64,000 nt of DNA, taken from contig NZ_UFQB01000002.1 in NCBI RefSeq assembly GCF_900496965.1, positions 248,001-312,000 of the forward strand, read 5' to 3'. The position numbers and the translations under genes are program-made. The notes beneath the pieces are model-generated. The model did not search any database, was not told the origin of the DNA, and worked only from the letters and a program-made list of their open reading frames with translations. The DNA comes from Achromobacter agilis. Lineage in GTDB: Bacteria > Pseudomonadota > Gammaproteobacteria > Burkholderiales > Burkholderiaceae_B. Positions 56,953 through 64,000 of the stretch are shown here, piece by piece (the first letter of the stretch is position 1; each line of letters starts with the position of its first letter).

Positions 56953-57771
56953 TCAGCTCTCGAACGCCAGCAGCGCAACGGTCGCGAAGAGCATGAGCGC
57001 GAAGCAGGCTCTCAGCTTGCGTTCAGGAAGCCGGTACGCCAGCTTGACGCCCACCGGCACGAAGAACAGGCTGCCGATCGCCAGCGGCGCGCCCACCAGC
57101 CAATCGGCCTGCCCCGCCCAGGTATAGGTGATCAGGGCAATCATGGAACCGGGAATCACCATGCTCAGCGCCAGCGCCTGCGCGGCGGTCTGGGGCAGGC
57201 GGAACACCGTGGTGATGATGGGCACGGCCAGCACGGCGCCGCCCACGCCGAAGAAGCCGCCCAGCGTGCCGCACAGAATGCCCAGCACGCTGGCGCGGCG
57301 CGGCGTGAAGACCGGCGCCTCGCCCTTGGCCGCCGGCTTGCGCTCGGCCGCCGGGCGCGACGCGCGCCACGTCTGCCACACATAGAAGAGCGCGATGAAG
57401 AACAGGAACACCGCGAAGCTGCGGCGCAGGATGCTGGAGTCGATGCCCAATGCCAGCTGCGCGCCCACCCAGGTGAACACAACGGCGCCCGCCGCCCCCG
57501 CCAGCGCCACGCGCTTGTCGATGCGCACCTGCTGGTTGTACTTGCGCACCGCCATCATGATGGTGGGCAGGACCATGATGAGCGCCGTGCCCTGCGCCAG
57601 CTGCTGCGACATGCCCATCAACAGCACCAGCGCGGGAATCGCGATCAGGCCGCCGCCGATGCCCAGCACGCCGCCCATGAAACCGATCAGGCCGCCGGCT
57701 GCGAGGCAGGCGGCGATAACTAACAGACTCAAGTCTTGCTCCAGCAGGCCCGGCCAGTCATGGGCGGGCAA
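56953..57771 (-). CDS. TSUP (TauE/SafE) family membrane permease
   Basis: The 272-residue protein has about eight membrane helices in two halves, each with the family repeat G-F-x-G-G-x-x-G-x-G-G-G (G-F-M-G-G-V-L-G-I-G-G-G near residue 30; G-G-F-F-G-V-G-G-A near residue 171). TSUP proteins export or import sulfite, sulfonates or other organosulfur anions. The substrate cannot be read from neighbours. Confidence 0.9.
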   Translation of the reverse strand: MPAHDWPGLLEQDLSLLVIAACLAAGGLIGFMGGVLGIGGGLIAIPALVLLMGMSQQLAQGTALIMVLPTIMMAVRKYNQQVRIDKRVALAGAAGAVVFTWVGAQLALGIDSSILRRSFAVFLFFIALFYVWQTWRASRPAAERKPAAKGEAPVFTPRRASVLGILCGTLGGFFGVGGAVLAVPIITTVFRLPQTAAQALALSMVIPGSMIALITYTWAGQADWLVGAPLAIGSLFFVPVGVKLAYRLPERKLRACFALMLFATVALLAFES

Positions 57772-57833
57772 TCAGAATACGGATAATCGGACGTTGGAAC
57801 CCTCGCCGCCGGCCCATGCCGCGCGGCGCGGCG

Positions 57834-59195
57834 TCAACGCAATTTGTCCAGCGCCGCGTCCAGCCGGTCCACGGCCCAGATTTCCAGGCCTTCAACCGGT
57901 TGGCGCGGCGCGTTGGCCTTGGGGATCAGGGCGATCGAAAACCCCAGCTTGGCCGCTTCGCGCAACCGTTCCTGGCCGCGCGGCGCGGGCCGGATCTCGC
58001 CCGCCAGGCCCACTTCGCCGAAGGCGATCAGGCCGCGCGGCAGCGGCTTGTCGCGCAACGAAGACATGATGGCCAGGAGCACCGGCAGATCGGCCGCGGG
58101 CTCCGTGATGCGCACACCGCCCACCGCGTTGACGAAGACGTCCTGGTCGAACGTGGACACGCCCGCATGCCGGTGCAGCACGGCCAGCAGCATCGCCAAC
58201 CGGTTGCCTTCCAGGCCCACCGTCAGCCGGCGCGGATTGGGCGCGTGCGAGGAGTCGACCAGCGCCTGGATTTCCACCAGCAGCGGGCGCGTGCCCTCCT
58301 GCGTGGCCATCACGCAGGATCCGGCCACCTGCTGCTCATGCTGCGACAGGAACAGGGCGGACGGGTTGGCCACGCCGCGCAGCCCGCGGTCGGTCATGGC
58401 GAAGACGCCCAGTTCGTTGACCGCGCCGAAGCGGTTCTTGAAGGCGCGCACCAGGCGGAACGACGAATGCGTATCGCCCTCGAAATACAGCACGGTATCC
58501 ACGATGTGCTCCAGCACGCGCGGCCCCGCCAGCGCTCCGTCCTTGGTGACGTGGCCGATCATGACGATGGCGATGCCTGTCTGCTTGGCCAGGCGCGTGA
58601 GCTGCGCCGCGCATTCGCGCACCTGCGACACCGAGCCCGGCGCGGCGCTCAGTTCGCCGCTGTAGAGCGTCTGGATCGAGTCGATGACCGCTACGGTGGG
58701 CTTCTGCTCGGACACGGCCGCCTGGATGGCCTCCAGCCGGATTTCGGCCAGCAGATTGACGTTGCCGGTCTGCAGGCCCAGACGCCGCGCGCGCAGCGCC
58801 ACCTGCTCGGCGGATTCTTCGCCGGTGACATACAGCACATTGGTGGTCGTGGACAGGGATGCCAGCGCCTGCAGCAGCAGCGTGGATTTGCCGATCCCGG
58901 GATCGCCGCCGATCAGCACGACGGCGCCGGCCACGAGGCCGCCACCCAGCACGCGATCGAACTCGTCCAGCCCGGTAGGCTGGCGCGGCGTTTCGCGGGC
59001 TTCGATTTCGGACAGGCTGCGCACCGGGCTGCTCGAGGCCAGCGGCGCATAGCGGTGGGCGGAAGCGGCCGGCGTCGAGGACTCCAGCGTCTCTTCCAGG
59101 GTGTTCCAGGCATTGCAGTGCGGGCATTTGCCCTGCCACTTCGGGGTAGTGCCGCCGCAATCGGCGCAGACATATACGGTTCGGGATTTGGCCAT
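57834..59195 (-). CDS. radA: DNA repair protein RadA
   Basis: The 453-residue protein has the N-terminal zinc finger (Cys10, Cys13, Cys24, Cys27), the RecA-like core with Walker A G-G-D-P-G-I-G-K-S-T, the RadA-specific K-N-R-F-G motif and a Lon-like C-terminal domain. RadA drives branch migration in recombinational repair. ATG 59195 is chosen at the family N-terminus; the frame is open to 59219. Confidence 0.96.
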   Translation of the reverse strand: MAKSRTVYVCADCGGTTPKWQGKCPHCNAWNTLEETLESSTPAASAHRYAPLASSSPVRSLSEIEARETPRQPTGLDEFDRVLGGGLVAGAVVLIGGDPGIGKSTLLLQALASLSTTTNVLYVTGEESAEQVALRARRLGLQTGNVNLLAEIRLEAIQAAVSEQKPTVAVIDSIQTLYSGELSAAPGSVSQVRECAAQLTRLAKQTGIAIVMIGHVTKDGALAGPRVLEHIVDTVLYFEGDTHSSFRLVRAFKNRFGAVNELGVFAMTDRGLRGVANPSALFLSQHEQQVAGSCVMATQEGTRPLLVEIQALVDSSHAPNPRRLTVGLEGNRLAMLLAVLHRHAGVSTFDQDVFVNAVGGVRITEPAADLPVLLAIMSSLRDKPLPRGLIAFGEVGLAGEIRPAPRGQERLREAAKLGFSIALIPKANAPRQPVEGLEIWAVDRLDAALDKLR

Positions 59196-59632
59196 GCGCG
59201 AAAGTGTACCGGCATCCACCTGCGGCCGCCTGCCGGAGCGTGGCCATTGCGCGCGGTCGTCCGCCTTCGCGCGCCGGTTGGGTGCGGGTTCGGAGCGCGA
59301 AGCTGTCGTTCCGCTTTCAGAAATAGGGGCACATCGAAGTTACATGATGCAAATTCAAGAAATTTCCTGCCGGATTTCTTCAAATCGCGCATAATCGGCG
59401 GGTGCAGCGCATTGTCGAACCGCCCGGACCAGGGCGGCATACCCGAAGCCGTACGCCCATCCGGGCGCAGCAGCGGGAATCGCGGCGCATTCACCTGCGG
59501 CTTTCCAGGAAGCCGCTTAAACCGGAACAGGACCCGAGCAGCGACGAGACCGCCGGATGAACCGGCGCGGCGCACGCGGAGGTCGAACGCGGATGCGCCC
59601 TGCCACCAGGCGCATGCGCGAGGAGTACGCGC
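59196..59632. other. Gene-free gap with a hairpin between radA and the unknown membrane protein
   Basis: No convincing gene is found in these 437 bases. There is an AT-richer patch at about 59330-59395 ending in CATAAT without a good -35, and a 7-base-stem hairpin at 59497-59516. The promoters of radA and of the rightward gene should lie here, but I cannot place them firmly. Confidence 0.4.
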
Positions 59633-60271
59633 ATGAGCATTACTTACCGCCCCCCTTTCGACGAAGACGATGAACGGGATCTGCGCGCCCTGTACCGTCG
59701 GCCCGGCCCGGGATCCAGCCCCGAACTCGACGCGGCGGTGCGCCGCAGATGGCATCCCGGACACAGCTGGCACCCCGGCTGGGGCGCCGCCGCCTGCGCC
59801 GCGATGGTTGCTGGCCTGTTCGCCTGGACCGACATGCGAGAAGCGCAGCAAGACGTCGCAGGCCCGGCCACGCAACTGATCGCCCCCCGCGAATCAGGGG
59901 CGGGCCAGGACCGCTCCGACCCCACCTCGCCCGTCCAGGCCGAAGCGCCGTCCGCGCAGGCCGTGCCCGTCATGCAGCGCGAGACTGCGCCCCAGGGCGA
60001 TGCGCCCCCGTCCCAGGCCGTCCCGGCACAGGAAGCGCCGGCGAACGGCGCCCAGCAGGCCGCCGAGGCGCCGCAAGGCGAAGCCGTTGCCGCCGAAGCC
60101 GCGCCGTTCGGCGAACAGGACATCGAGGCCCGCGTGGCCCATATCCGTTCCCTGATGCAGGCCGAGCAGCAGGACGACGCCGTGAACGCGCTGCGCGAAT
60201 TGCAGCAAGGCGCGCCCGATCTGGCGCTCCCCGACGATCTCCAGGAACTGGCCGACCAGAACCCTGCCTGA
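59633..60271 (+). CDS. Unknown single-pass membrane protein
   Basis: The 212-residue protein is not recognised. It has an acidic then basic cytoplasmic N-terminus of about 48 residues (P-P-F-D-E-D-D-E-R-D-L-R-A-L-Y-R-R-P), one short membrane segment (about 49-66), a long Ala/Pro/Gln/Glu-rich linker (about 70-155) and a helical end (about 158-212, I-E-A-R-V-A-H-I-R-S-L-M). The layout is that of a type II membrane protein with a periplasmic tail, somewhat like anti-sigma or division-linked proteins. GAGGAG lies before the ATG. A hairpin without a T tract (60295-60317) follows. Confidence 0.7.
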   Translation: MSITYRPPFDEDDERDLRALYRRPGPGSSPELDAAVRRRWHPGHSWHPGWGAAACAAMVAGLFAWTDMREAQQDVAGPATQLIAPRESGAGQDRSDPTSPVQAEAPSAQAVPVMQRETAPQGDAPPSQAVPAQEAPANGAQQAAEAPQGEAVAAEAAPFGEQDIEARVAHIRSLMQAEQQDDAVNALRELQQGAPDLALPDDLQELADQNPA

Positions 60272-60362
60272 AGGCGCCATCCGTCCCCAGCATCGGGCCC
60301 GCACCCTTTGCGGGCCCGACGGCCGCGCGCGCGGCGGCCCGGCCAGGACCCTCACGGCTTCT

Positions 60363-60371
60363 TGCTAACAT
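60363..60371 (+). promoter_or_regulatory. Extended -10 directly before hpaR
   Basis: TGCTAACAT (60363-60371) fits an extended -10 element (TGnTAnnnT) and ends seven bases before the hpaR ATG. Transcription from it would start at or next to the A of the start codon. It contains the GCTAAC string also seen in the operator-like site at 63355. No good -35 is visible. Confidence 0.35.
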
Positions 60372-60377
60372 ACCCGC

Positions 60378-60842
60378 ATGAGCCCGAGTTTCCACCACCG
60401 CAATCTTCCCCATCTGCTGCTTTACGCGCGCGAAACGCTGATGGCGCATTTCCGCCCCATCCTGCACGCGGCCGGCGTCACCGAACAGCAATGGCGGGTA
60501 TTGCGCACTTTGAGCGAAGTGGGTTCCATGGAACCCAACCAGATCGCGCGCAGTTGCCAGATCCTCAGTCCCAGCCTGACCCGCATGCTGGCCGGCATGC
60601 AGGAGCAGGGCCTGATCAAGCGCGCGCGTTCCAGCGCCGACCAGCGGCGCCAGGAAATCTCGCTTACGCCCAAGAGCTACAAGCTCATCGACCGCATGCG
60701 CCCGCAGGTAGACGCGAAGTACCTGGAAATCGAGGCCAAGATCGGCAAGGAATTGCTGGATCGCCTGTACCGGGACGTGGACACCATGGTCGATCTGATC
60801 AAGCGCGACGCCGACGCGCCGCGCGAACCCGACGACGCGTGA
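60378..60842 (+). CDS. hpaR: MarR-family regulator of homoprotocatechuate degradation, HpaR-like
   Basis: The 154-residue winged-helix protein has the HpaR opening (H-R-N-L-P-H-L-L-L-Y-A-R-E then F-R-P-I-L) and the recognition region E-P-N-Q-I-A-R-S-C-Q-I-L-S-P-S-L-T-R-M-L. HpaR represses the 4-hydroxyphenylacetate meta-cleavage genes and responds to pathway aromatics. It lies beside hpaD and hpaE, with no base between its stop and the end of the convergent hpaD. No Shine-Dalgarno sequence is seen. Confidence 0.92.
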   Translation: MSPSFHHRNLPHLLLYARETLMAHFRPILHAAGVTEQQWRVLRTLSEVGSMEPNQIARSCQILSPSLTRMLAGMQEQGLIKRARSSADQRRQEISLTPKSYKLIDRMRPQVDAKYLEIEAKIGKELLDRLYRDVDTMVDLIKRDADAPREPDDA

Positions 60843-61694
60843 TCAGGCCGGAACCGGGAAGATCGCGTTGATCTGCCCCGTTCCGGAACTGGCGAAGTAG
60901 TCGGTGACGATCTCCACCGGCTTGTCGTACCCATCCCAGCCCAGCAGGCCCAGCAGCATGGCGGTATCGTGCATGCCGCCTTCGCCCACGCACAGTTCGG
61001 CGTAGTCAGGCAGCATGGCGCAGAACGTCTTCCAGTCTCCCTGGCGCCACAGCTCCACCACGCGCAGGTCCACCTGCCGGAAAAACTCGCGGCTGGTCTG
61101 GTGCATCGCAGCCTCGGCGCCGCCGTTATCATTGAAACGGTGCGACAGCGAACCGCTGGCCAGCACCGCCACGCGGCTGTCGCTGGCCTCGATGGCCTGG
61201 CGCAGCGCGGCCCCGAAACGCCGGCTGTCATCCAGCGCGTGCCAGGCACACCACGCCGCGACCGACACGACGTTGAAGCGGCCGTCGCCGTTCATGTAGC
61301 GCATCGGCACCAGCGTGCCGTACTCCAGTTCCAGGCTGTCGATTTCGTGCGACCGCGTGCCCACGCCGGCCGCGTTCGCGCACTCCGCGATGCGGCGCCC
61401 CAGCTGCGGGTTGCCCCGATAGGCGTAATCCATGTCCTTGATGAAGTGCGGCAGTTCATTGCTGGTGTAGCGGCCCTGGAAGCCGGCATTGCAATTGACG
61501 TGGTAGCCCGCATTGACCAGCCAATGCACGTCCAGCACGACGATCGTGTCCACGTCCAGGTCGCGGCACCGTTGGCCGATGATGCGGTGCCCCTGGATCG
61601 CGGCCTCCCGGCAGCCCTGGTGCTTGCCGGGAAGCTCCGACAGGTACATGGACGGCACATGCGTTACCTTGGCCGCCAGCGCGAGCTTGCCCAT
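60843..61694 (-). CDS. hpaD: 3,4-dihydroxyphenylacetate 2,3-dioxygenase
   Basis: The 283-residue protein is a class III (LigB-type) extradiol dioxygenase: it opens with A-A-K-V-T-H-V-P-S-M, and has D-V-H-W-L-V-N and S-G-S-L-S-H-R-F, consistent with HpaD/HpcB. It opens the ring of homoprotocatechuate to 5-carboxymethyl-2-hydroxymuconate semialdehyde, the substrate of the HpaE enzyme encoded just upstream. It starts 36 bases after hpaE and is probably cotranscribed. Confidence 0.94.
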   Translation of the reverse strand: MGKLALAAKVTHVPSMYLSELPGKHQGCREAAIQGHRIIGQRCRDLDVDTIVVLDVHWLVNAGYHVNCNAGFQGRYTSNELPHFIKDMDYAYRGNPQLGRRIAECANAAGVGTRSHEIDSLELEYGTLVPMRYMNGDGRFNVVSVAAWCAWHALDDSRRFGAALRQAIEASDSRVAVLASGSLSHRFNDNGGAEAAMHQTSREFFRQVDLRVVELWRQGDWKTFCAMLPDYAELCVGEGGMHDTAMLLGLLGWDGYDKPVEIVTDYFASSGTGQINAIFPVPA

Positions 61695-61730
61695 GATCTT
61701 GTCTCCTCGTTCTTGTGAATGCCGGCGGGC

Positions 61731-63197
61731 TCAAATGCCCCATTTCGGGATGTGGTGGCTGCCCATCGACACGCACACGTTCTTGATCTCGGCAAAGACC
61801 TCGTAGCTGTATTCCCCGCCTTCGCGTCCCGTGCCCGATTCCTTGGTGCCGCCGAAAGGCTGCCGCAGGTCGCGCACGTTCTGGCTGTTGATGAACACCA
61901 TGCCGGCCTCGATGCCGCGGGCCAGCCGGTGCGCGCGGCCGATGTCGCGGGTCCATACGTACGAGGCCAGACCATACTTCACGTCGTTGGCCAGCGCCAG
62001 GCCATCGGCCTCGTCTTCGAAAGGCAGCAGGCAGGCGACCGGGCCGAAGATCTCTTCCTGCGCGCACCGCATCCGGTTGTCGACATCGGCCAGCACCGTC
62101 GGGCTCACAAAGTTTCCGCCCGCCAGGCTCGCGGGCAGGCCGCCGGGCCGGCCGGCGCCGCCCGCGAGAATGCGCGCGCCTTCCTGCTCGGCCAGGCGGA
62201 TGTAGCCCGTGACCTTCTCCCAGTGCGGGCGCGAGATCATTGCGCCCACGTGGGTCTTTTCATCCGTGGGATCGCCCACGGCCAGGCGGCCCGCGCGCTC
62301 CGCGAACCGGCGCACGAAGTCGTCGTAAAGGTTCCGCTGCACGAATATCCGCGAACCGGCCGTACAGCGTTCGCCGTTGAGCGAAAAAATGGTGAACAGC
62401 GCCGCGTCCAGCGCCCGTTCGACGTCCGCGTCGTCGAAGATCAGCACCGGCGATTTTCCGCCCAGTTCCATCGAGTACTTCTTGACGCCGCCCGCGCTGG
62501 CCAGGATCTTCTTGCCGGTGGCCGTGCCGCCGGTGAACGATATCGCGCGCACGCCGGGATGGCGCACCAGCGCATCGCCCGCCGTGGCGCCATAGCCCTG
62601 CACCACATTCAGCACGCCCGCCGGAATGCCCGCCTCCAGGGCCAGCATGCCCAGCTGGTCGGCCGTCAGCGGCGACAGCTCGGACATTTTCAGCACGGCC
62701 GTGTTGCCCAGCGCCAGGCACGGAGCGGTCTTCCAGGTGGCCGTCATGAAGGGCACATTCCACGGCGACACCAGCGCGCACACGCCCACGGGCTGGTACA
62801 GCGTGTAGTTGAGCATCTGGTCGTCCACCGGATAGGTGTGGCCATTCATGCGCGTGCACACCTCGGCGAAGAAATTGAAGTTCTCGGAGGCGCGCGGAAT
62901 CAGCTGCTTGCGCGTCTGCGAAATCGGCAGGCCGGTATCACGCGTTTCCAGCTCGGCCAGCATCGGCACGTTCTGGTCGATCAGCTCGCCCAGCCTGCGC
63001 ATCAGGCGGGCGCGTTCCTTCGCGGGCGTGCCAGCCCACTTGGGGAAGGCGTCGGCCGCGGCCGCGACGGCCGCATCGATTTCGGCCTGGCCGCCGGCGG
63101 CCACTTCTTCGATAGCCTCGCCCGTGGCCGGGTTGAAGGTAGTGAAGCGGTCCGGGCTGTCGACCTGCCTGCCGTTGATCCAGTGCTTGATGCTCAC
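61731..63197 (-). CDS. hpaE: 5-carboxymethyl-2-hydroxymuconate semialdehyde dehydrogenase
   Basis: The 488-residue aldehyde dehydrogenase has the catalytic Cys in N-G-E-R-C-T-A-G-S and the Glu in M-E-L-G-G-K-S-P. The start S-I-K-H-W-I-N-G and the position next to hpaD identify HpaE, which oxidises the ring-cleavage semialdehyde with NAD. GTG at 63197 is chosen because AAGGAG lies six bases upstream; the open frame to 63287 covers the promoter. Expression is probably controlled at the palindrome at 63248. Confidence 0.94.
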   Translation of the reverse strand: MSIKHWINGRQVDSPDRFTTFNPATGEAIEEVAAGGQAEIDAAVAAAADAFPKWAGTPAKERARLMRRLGELIDQNVPMLAELETRDTGLPISQTRKQLIPRASENFNFFAEVCTRMNGHTYPVDDQMLNYTLYQPVGVCALVSPWNVPFMTATWKTAPCLALGNTAVLKMSELSPLTADQLGMLALEAGIPAGVLNVVQGYGATAGDALVRHPGVRAISFTGGTATGKKILASAGGVKKYSMELGGKSPVLIFDDADVERALDAALFTIFSLNGERCTAGSRIFVQRNLYDDFVRRFAERAGRLAVGDPTDEKTHVGAMISRPHWEKVTGYIRLAEQEGARILAGGAGRPGGLPASLAGGNFVSPTVLADVDNRMRCAQEEIFGPVACLLPFEDEADGLALANDVKYGLASYVWTRDIGRAHRLARGIEAGMVFINSQNVRDLRQPFGGTKESGTGREGGEYSYEVFAEIKNVCVSMGSHHIPKWGI

Positions 63198-63247
63198 GCG
63201 CAACTCCTTGGCCTTGGACTGCGCCGGAATGGCCAGCGCAAAAATAA

Positions 63248-63366
63248 TTAACACGTTAACATTATGCCGGCCGGAACGCCCTGTCAACGGCGGGAAACCC
63301 CGAACGGGCGCCCCCTTCGCGCATTGTCGCTCCGGTTCTTTTTCATTATTATAATTAACATGCTAA
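63248..63366. promoter_or_regulatory. Divergent hpaE / hpaFG promoters with matching operator-like palindromes
   Basis: Leftward promoter: TTGACA (63287-63282), 17 bases, TAATGT (63264-63259), then TTAACACGTTAA (63248-63259). Rightward promoter: TTGTCG (63324-63329), 17 bases, TATTAT (63347-63352, overlapping a TATAAT at 63350), then TTAACATGCTAA (63355-63366). The two 12-base palindromes share TTAAC halves and sit at the same place, directly after the -10. They are the likely sites for the MarR-family HpaR. Confidence 0.65.
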
Positions 63367-63386
63367 CTATTTTTACGGAGCAGGCC

Positions 63387-64000
63387 ATGCCCCATATCTG
63401 GATTGAGTATTCGGGCAATCTGGCCCTGGATACGCCGGCGCTGATGCAGACGGTGCAGAACGCCGCCGTCGGCGACGGCAGCCTGTTCCCGCTGGCGGGC
63501 GCGCGCACCCGCGCCATGCGCGTGGACGACTGCCTGATCGTCGACGGGCATCCGGACAACGCCTTCGTCCACGTGGTGCTGCGCATCGGCCACGGCCGCA
63601 ACGACGAACAGAAGGCCGCCCTGGGCACGCGCGTATTCCAGGCGCTGACCGCGGCGCTGGCGCCGCTGATGGCCTCGCGCCCCTTGGGCATTTCGATGCA
63701 GATCGAAGAGGCCGACCCGGTGCTCAACTACAAGCTCAACAACTACCGCGAATACCTCGCGGCGCGCGCCGCCGCCGCGATACCCATGCCGAGAACGGTG
63801 GTGGGCGTGGCGTTGAACACGCACGCGGCGCTGGCCGCGCTGGGCGACGCCGTGGATGCCGCTCCCTACAAGGGCGCTCCCAAGTCGCCCGTGCTCTACG
63901 TCAAGCCCGCCAACACCTATGCGCAGGATGGCGCCGCCATCATCTTGCCGGCCGACGTGGAGGAAGTGGAAGTGGGCGCCTGCCTGGGCGTGGTGTTCTC
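63387..64000 (+). CDS. HpaF-HpaG fusion: CHM delta-isomerase joined to FAH-family isomerase/decarboxylase (cut by window edge)
   Basis: One uninterrupted frame starts at ATG 63387 (ACGGAG upstream) and runs off the right edge after 204 codons. Residues 1-131 match the 5-carboxymethyl-2-hydroxymuconate delta-isomerase HpaF: M-P-H-I-W-I-E-Y-S at the start with the catalytic N-terminal proline of the 4-oxalocrotonate tautomerase fold, and later L-N-Y-K-L-N-N-Y-R-E-Y-L. From about 134 it continues into the N-terminal part of an HpaG-type FAH-fold domain (R-T-V-V-G-V-A-L-N, then S-P-V-L-Y-V-K-P-A-N-T-Y and E-V-E-V-G-A-C-L-G-V-V-F). In E. coli these are separate genes. I translated the junction codon by codon and saw no stop. 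Confidence 0.85.
   Translation, partial: MPHIWIEYSGNLALDTPALMQTVQNAAVGDGSLFPLAGARTRAMRVDDCLIVDGHPDNAFVHVVLRIGHGRNDEQKAALGTRVFQALTAALAPLMASRPLGISMQIEEADPVLNYKLNNYREYLAARAAAAIPMPRTVVGVALNTHAALAALGDAVDAAPYKGAPKSPVLYVKPANTYAQDGAAIILPADVEEVEVGACLGVVF

Overview
The window is GC-rich, tightly packed and reads as chromosome of a betaproteobacterium of the Alcaligenaceae type (Bordetella/Achromobacter-like). This is an inference from four Bug-type (tripartite tricarboxylate, TTT) solute receptors that stand alone in catabolic clusters, the order xseA / exbB-exbD-lpxK-trm112-kdsB-adk, the lysR/lysA pair, and a 4-hydroxyphenylacetate cluster. I saw no rRNA, tRNA, CRISPR array, prophage or complete insertion sequence. 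The accessory character comes from catabolic operons and short intergenic repeats, not from a large mobile element.

Layout. 1-3.4 kb: a GntR regulator (cut by the left edge) divergent from a Bug receptor, a crotonase and a class III CoA-transferase. 3.4-3.6 kb: a long inverted repeat. 3.6-8.5 kb: a complete branched-chain amino-acid type ABC importer (livK-H-M-G-F, genes overlapping by 4 bases). 8.7-12.5 kb: trifunctional PutA with its own DNA-binding domain and candidate operators. 12.7-16.4 kb: pqiA-pqiB-pqiC envelope lipid-transport operon. 16.5-26.8 kb: clpA and clpS, separated by pbpC and a giant alpha-2-macroglobulin-like gene. 27-35 kb: cold-shock protein, DUF192 protein, beta-ketoadipyl-CoA type thiolase, ClC transporter, chemotaxis receptor, sodB, xseA. 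35-39 kb: exbB-exbD-lpxK-trm112-kdsB-adk (energy transduction, lipid A and KDO synthesis). 39-44 kb: a short-chain dehydrogenase, a tandem-repeat region, murJ, a FecR-like gene with no sigma factor beside it, rpsT. 43.8-46.1 kb: lysR and lysA, divergent.

46.3-56.4 kb: a sugar-acid catabolic region. A six-gene leftward operon (DHDPS-like enzyme, FadR-type GntR regulator, Ldh-family dehydrogenase, IlvD/Edd dehydratase, Bug receptor, HpaI/GarL-like aldolase) faces a rightward set (two Bug receptors, a 2-hydroxyacid dehydrogenase). The two are divided by overlapping divergent promoters carrying two similar operator-like palindromes, which suggests control by the GntR protein. The expected logic is uptake of a sugar acid, dehydration by the Fe-S dehydratase to a 2-keto-3-deoxy acid, then aldol cleavage or a second dehydration, with dehydrogenases handling the products.

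56.5-60.3 kb: a small secreted basic protein, a TSUP-family permease, radA and an unknown membrane protein. 60.4-64 kb: the 4-hydroxyphenylacetate (homoprotocatechuate) cluster: hpaR, hpaD, hpaE and, running off the right edge, a single reading frame that joins an HpaF isomerase domain to an HpaG (FAH-family) domain. The hpaE and hpaFG promoters each carry a TTAAC-type palindrome directly after the -10 box, probably HpaR operators. The hpaF-hpaG fusion, the mirrored hpa operators, the divergent sugar-acid control region, the isolated FecR and several intergenic repeat families are the most interesting observations.
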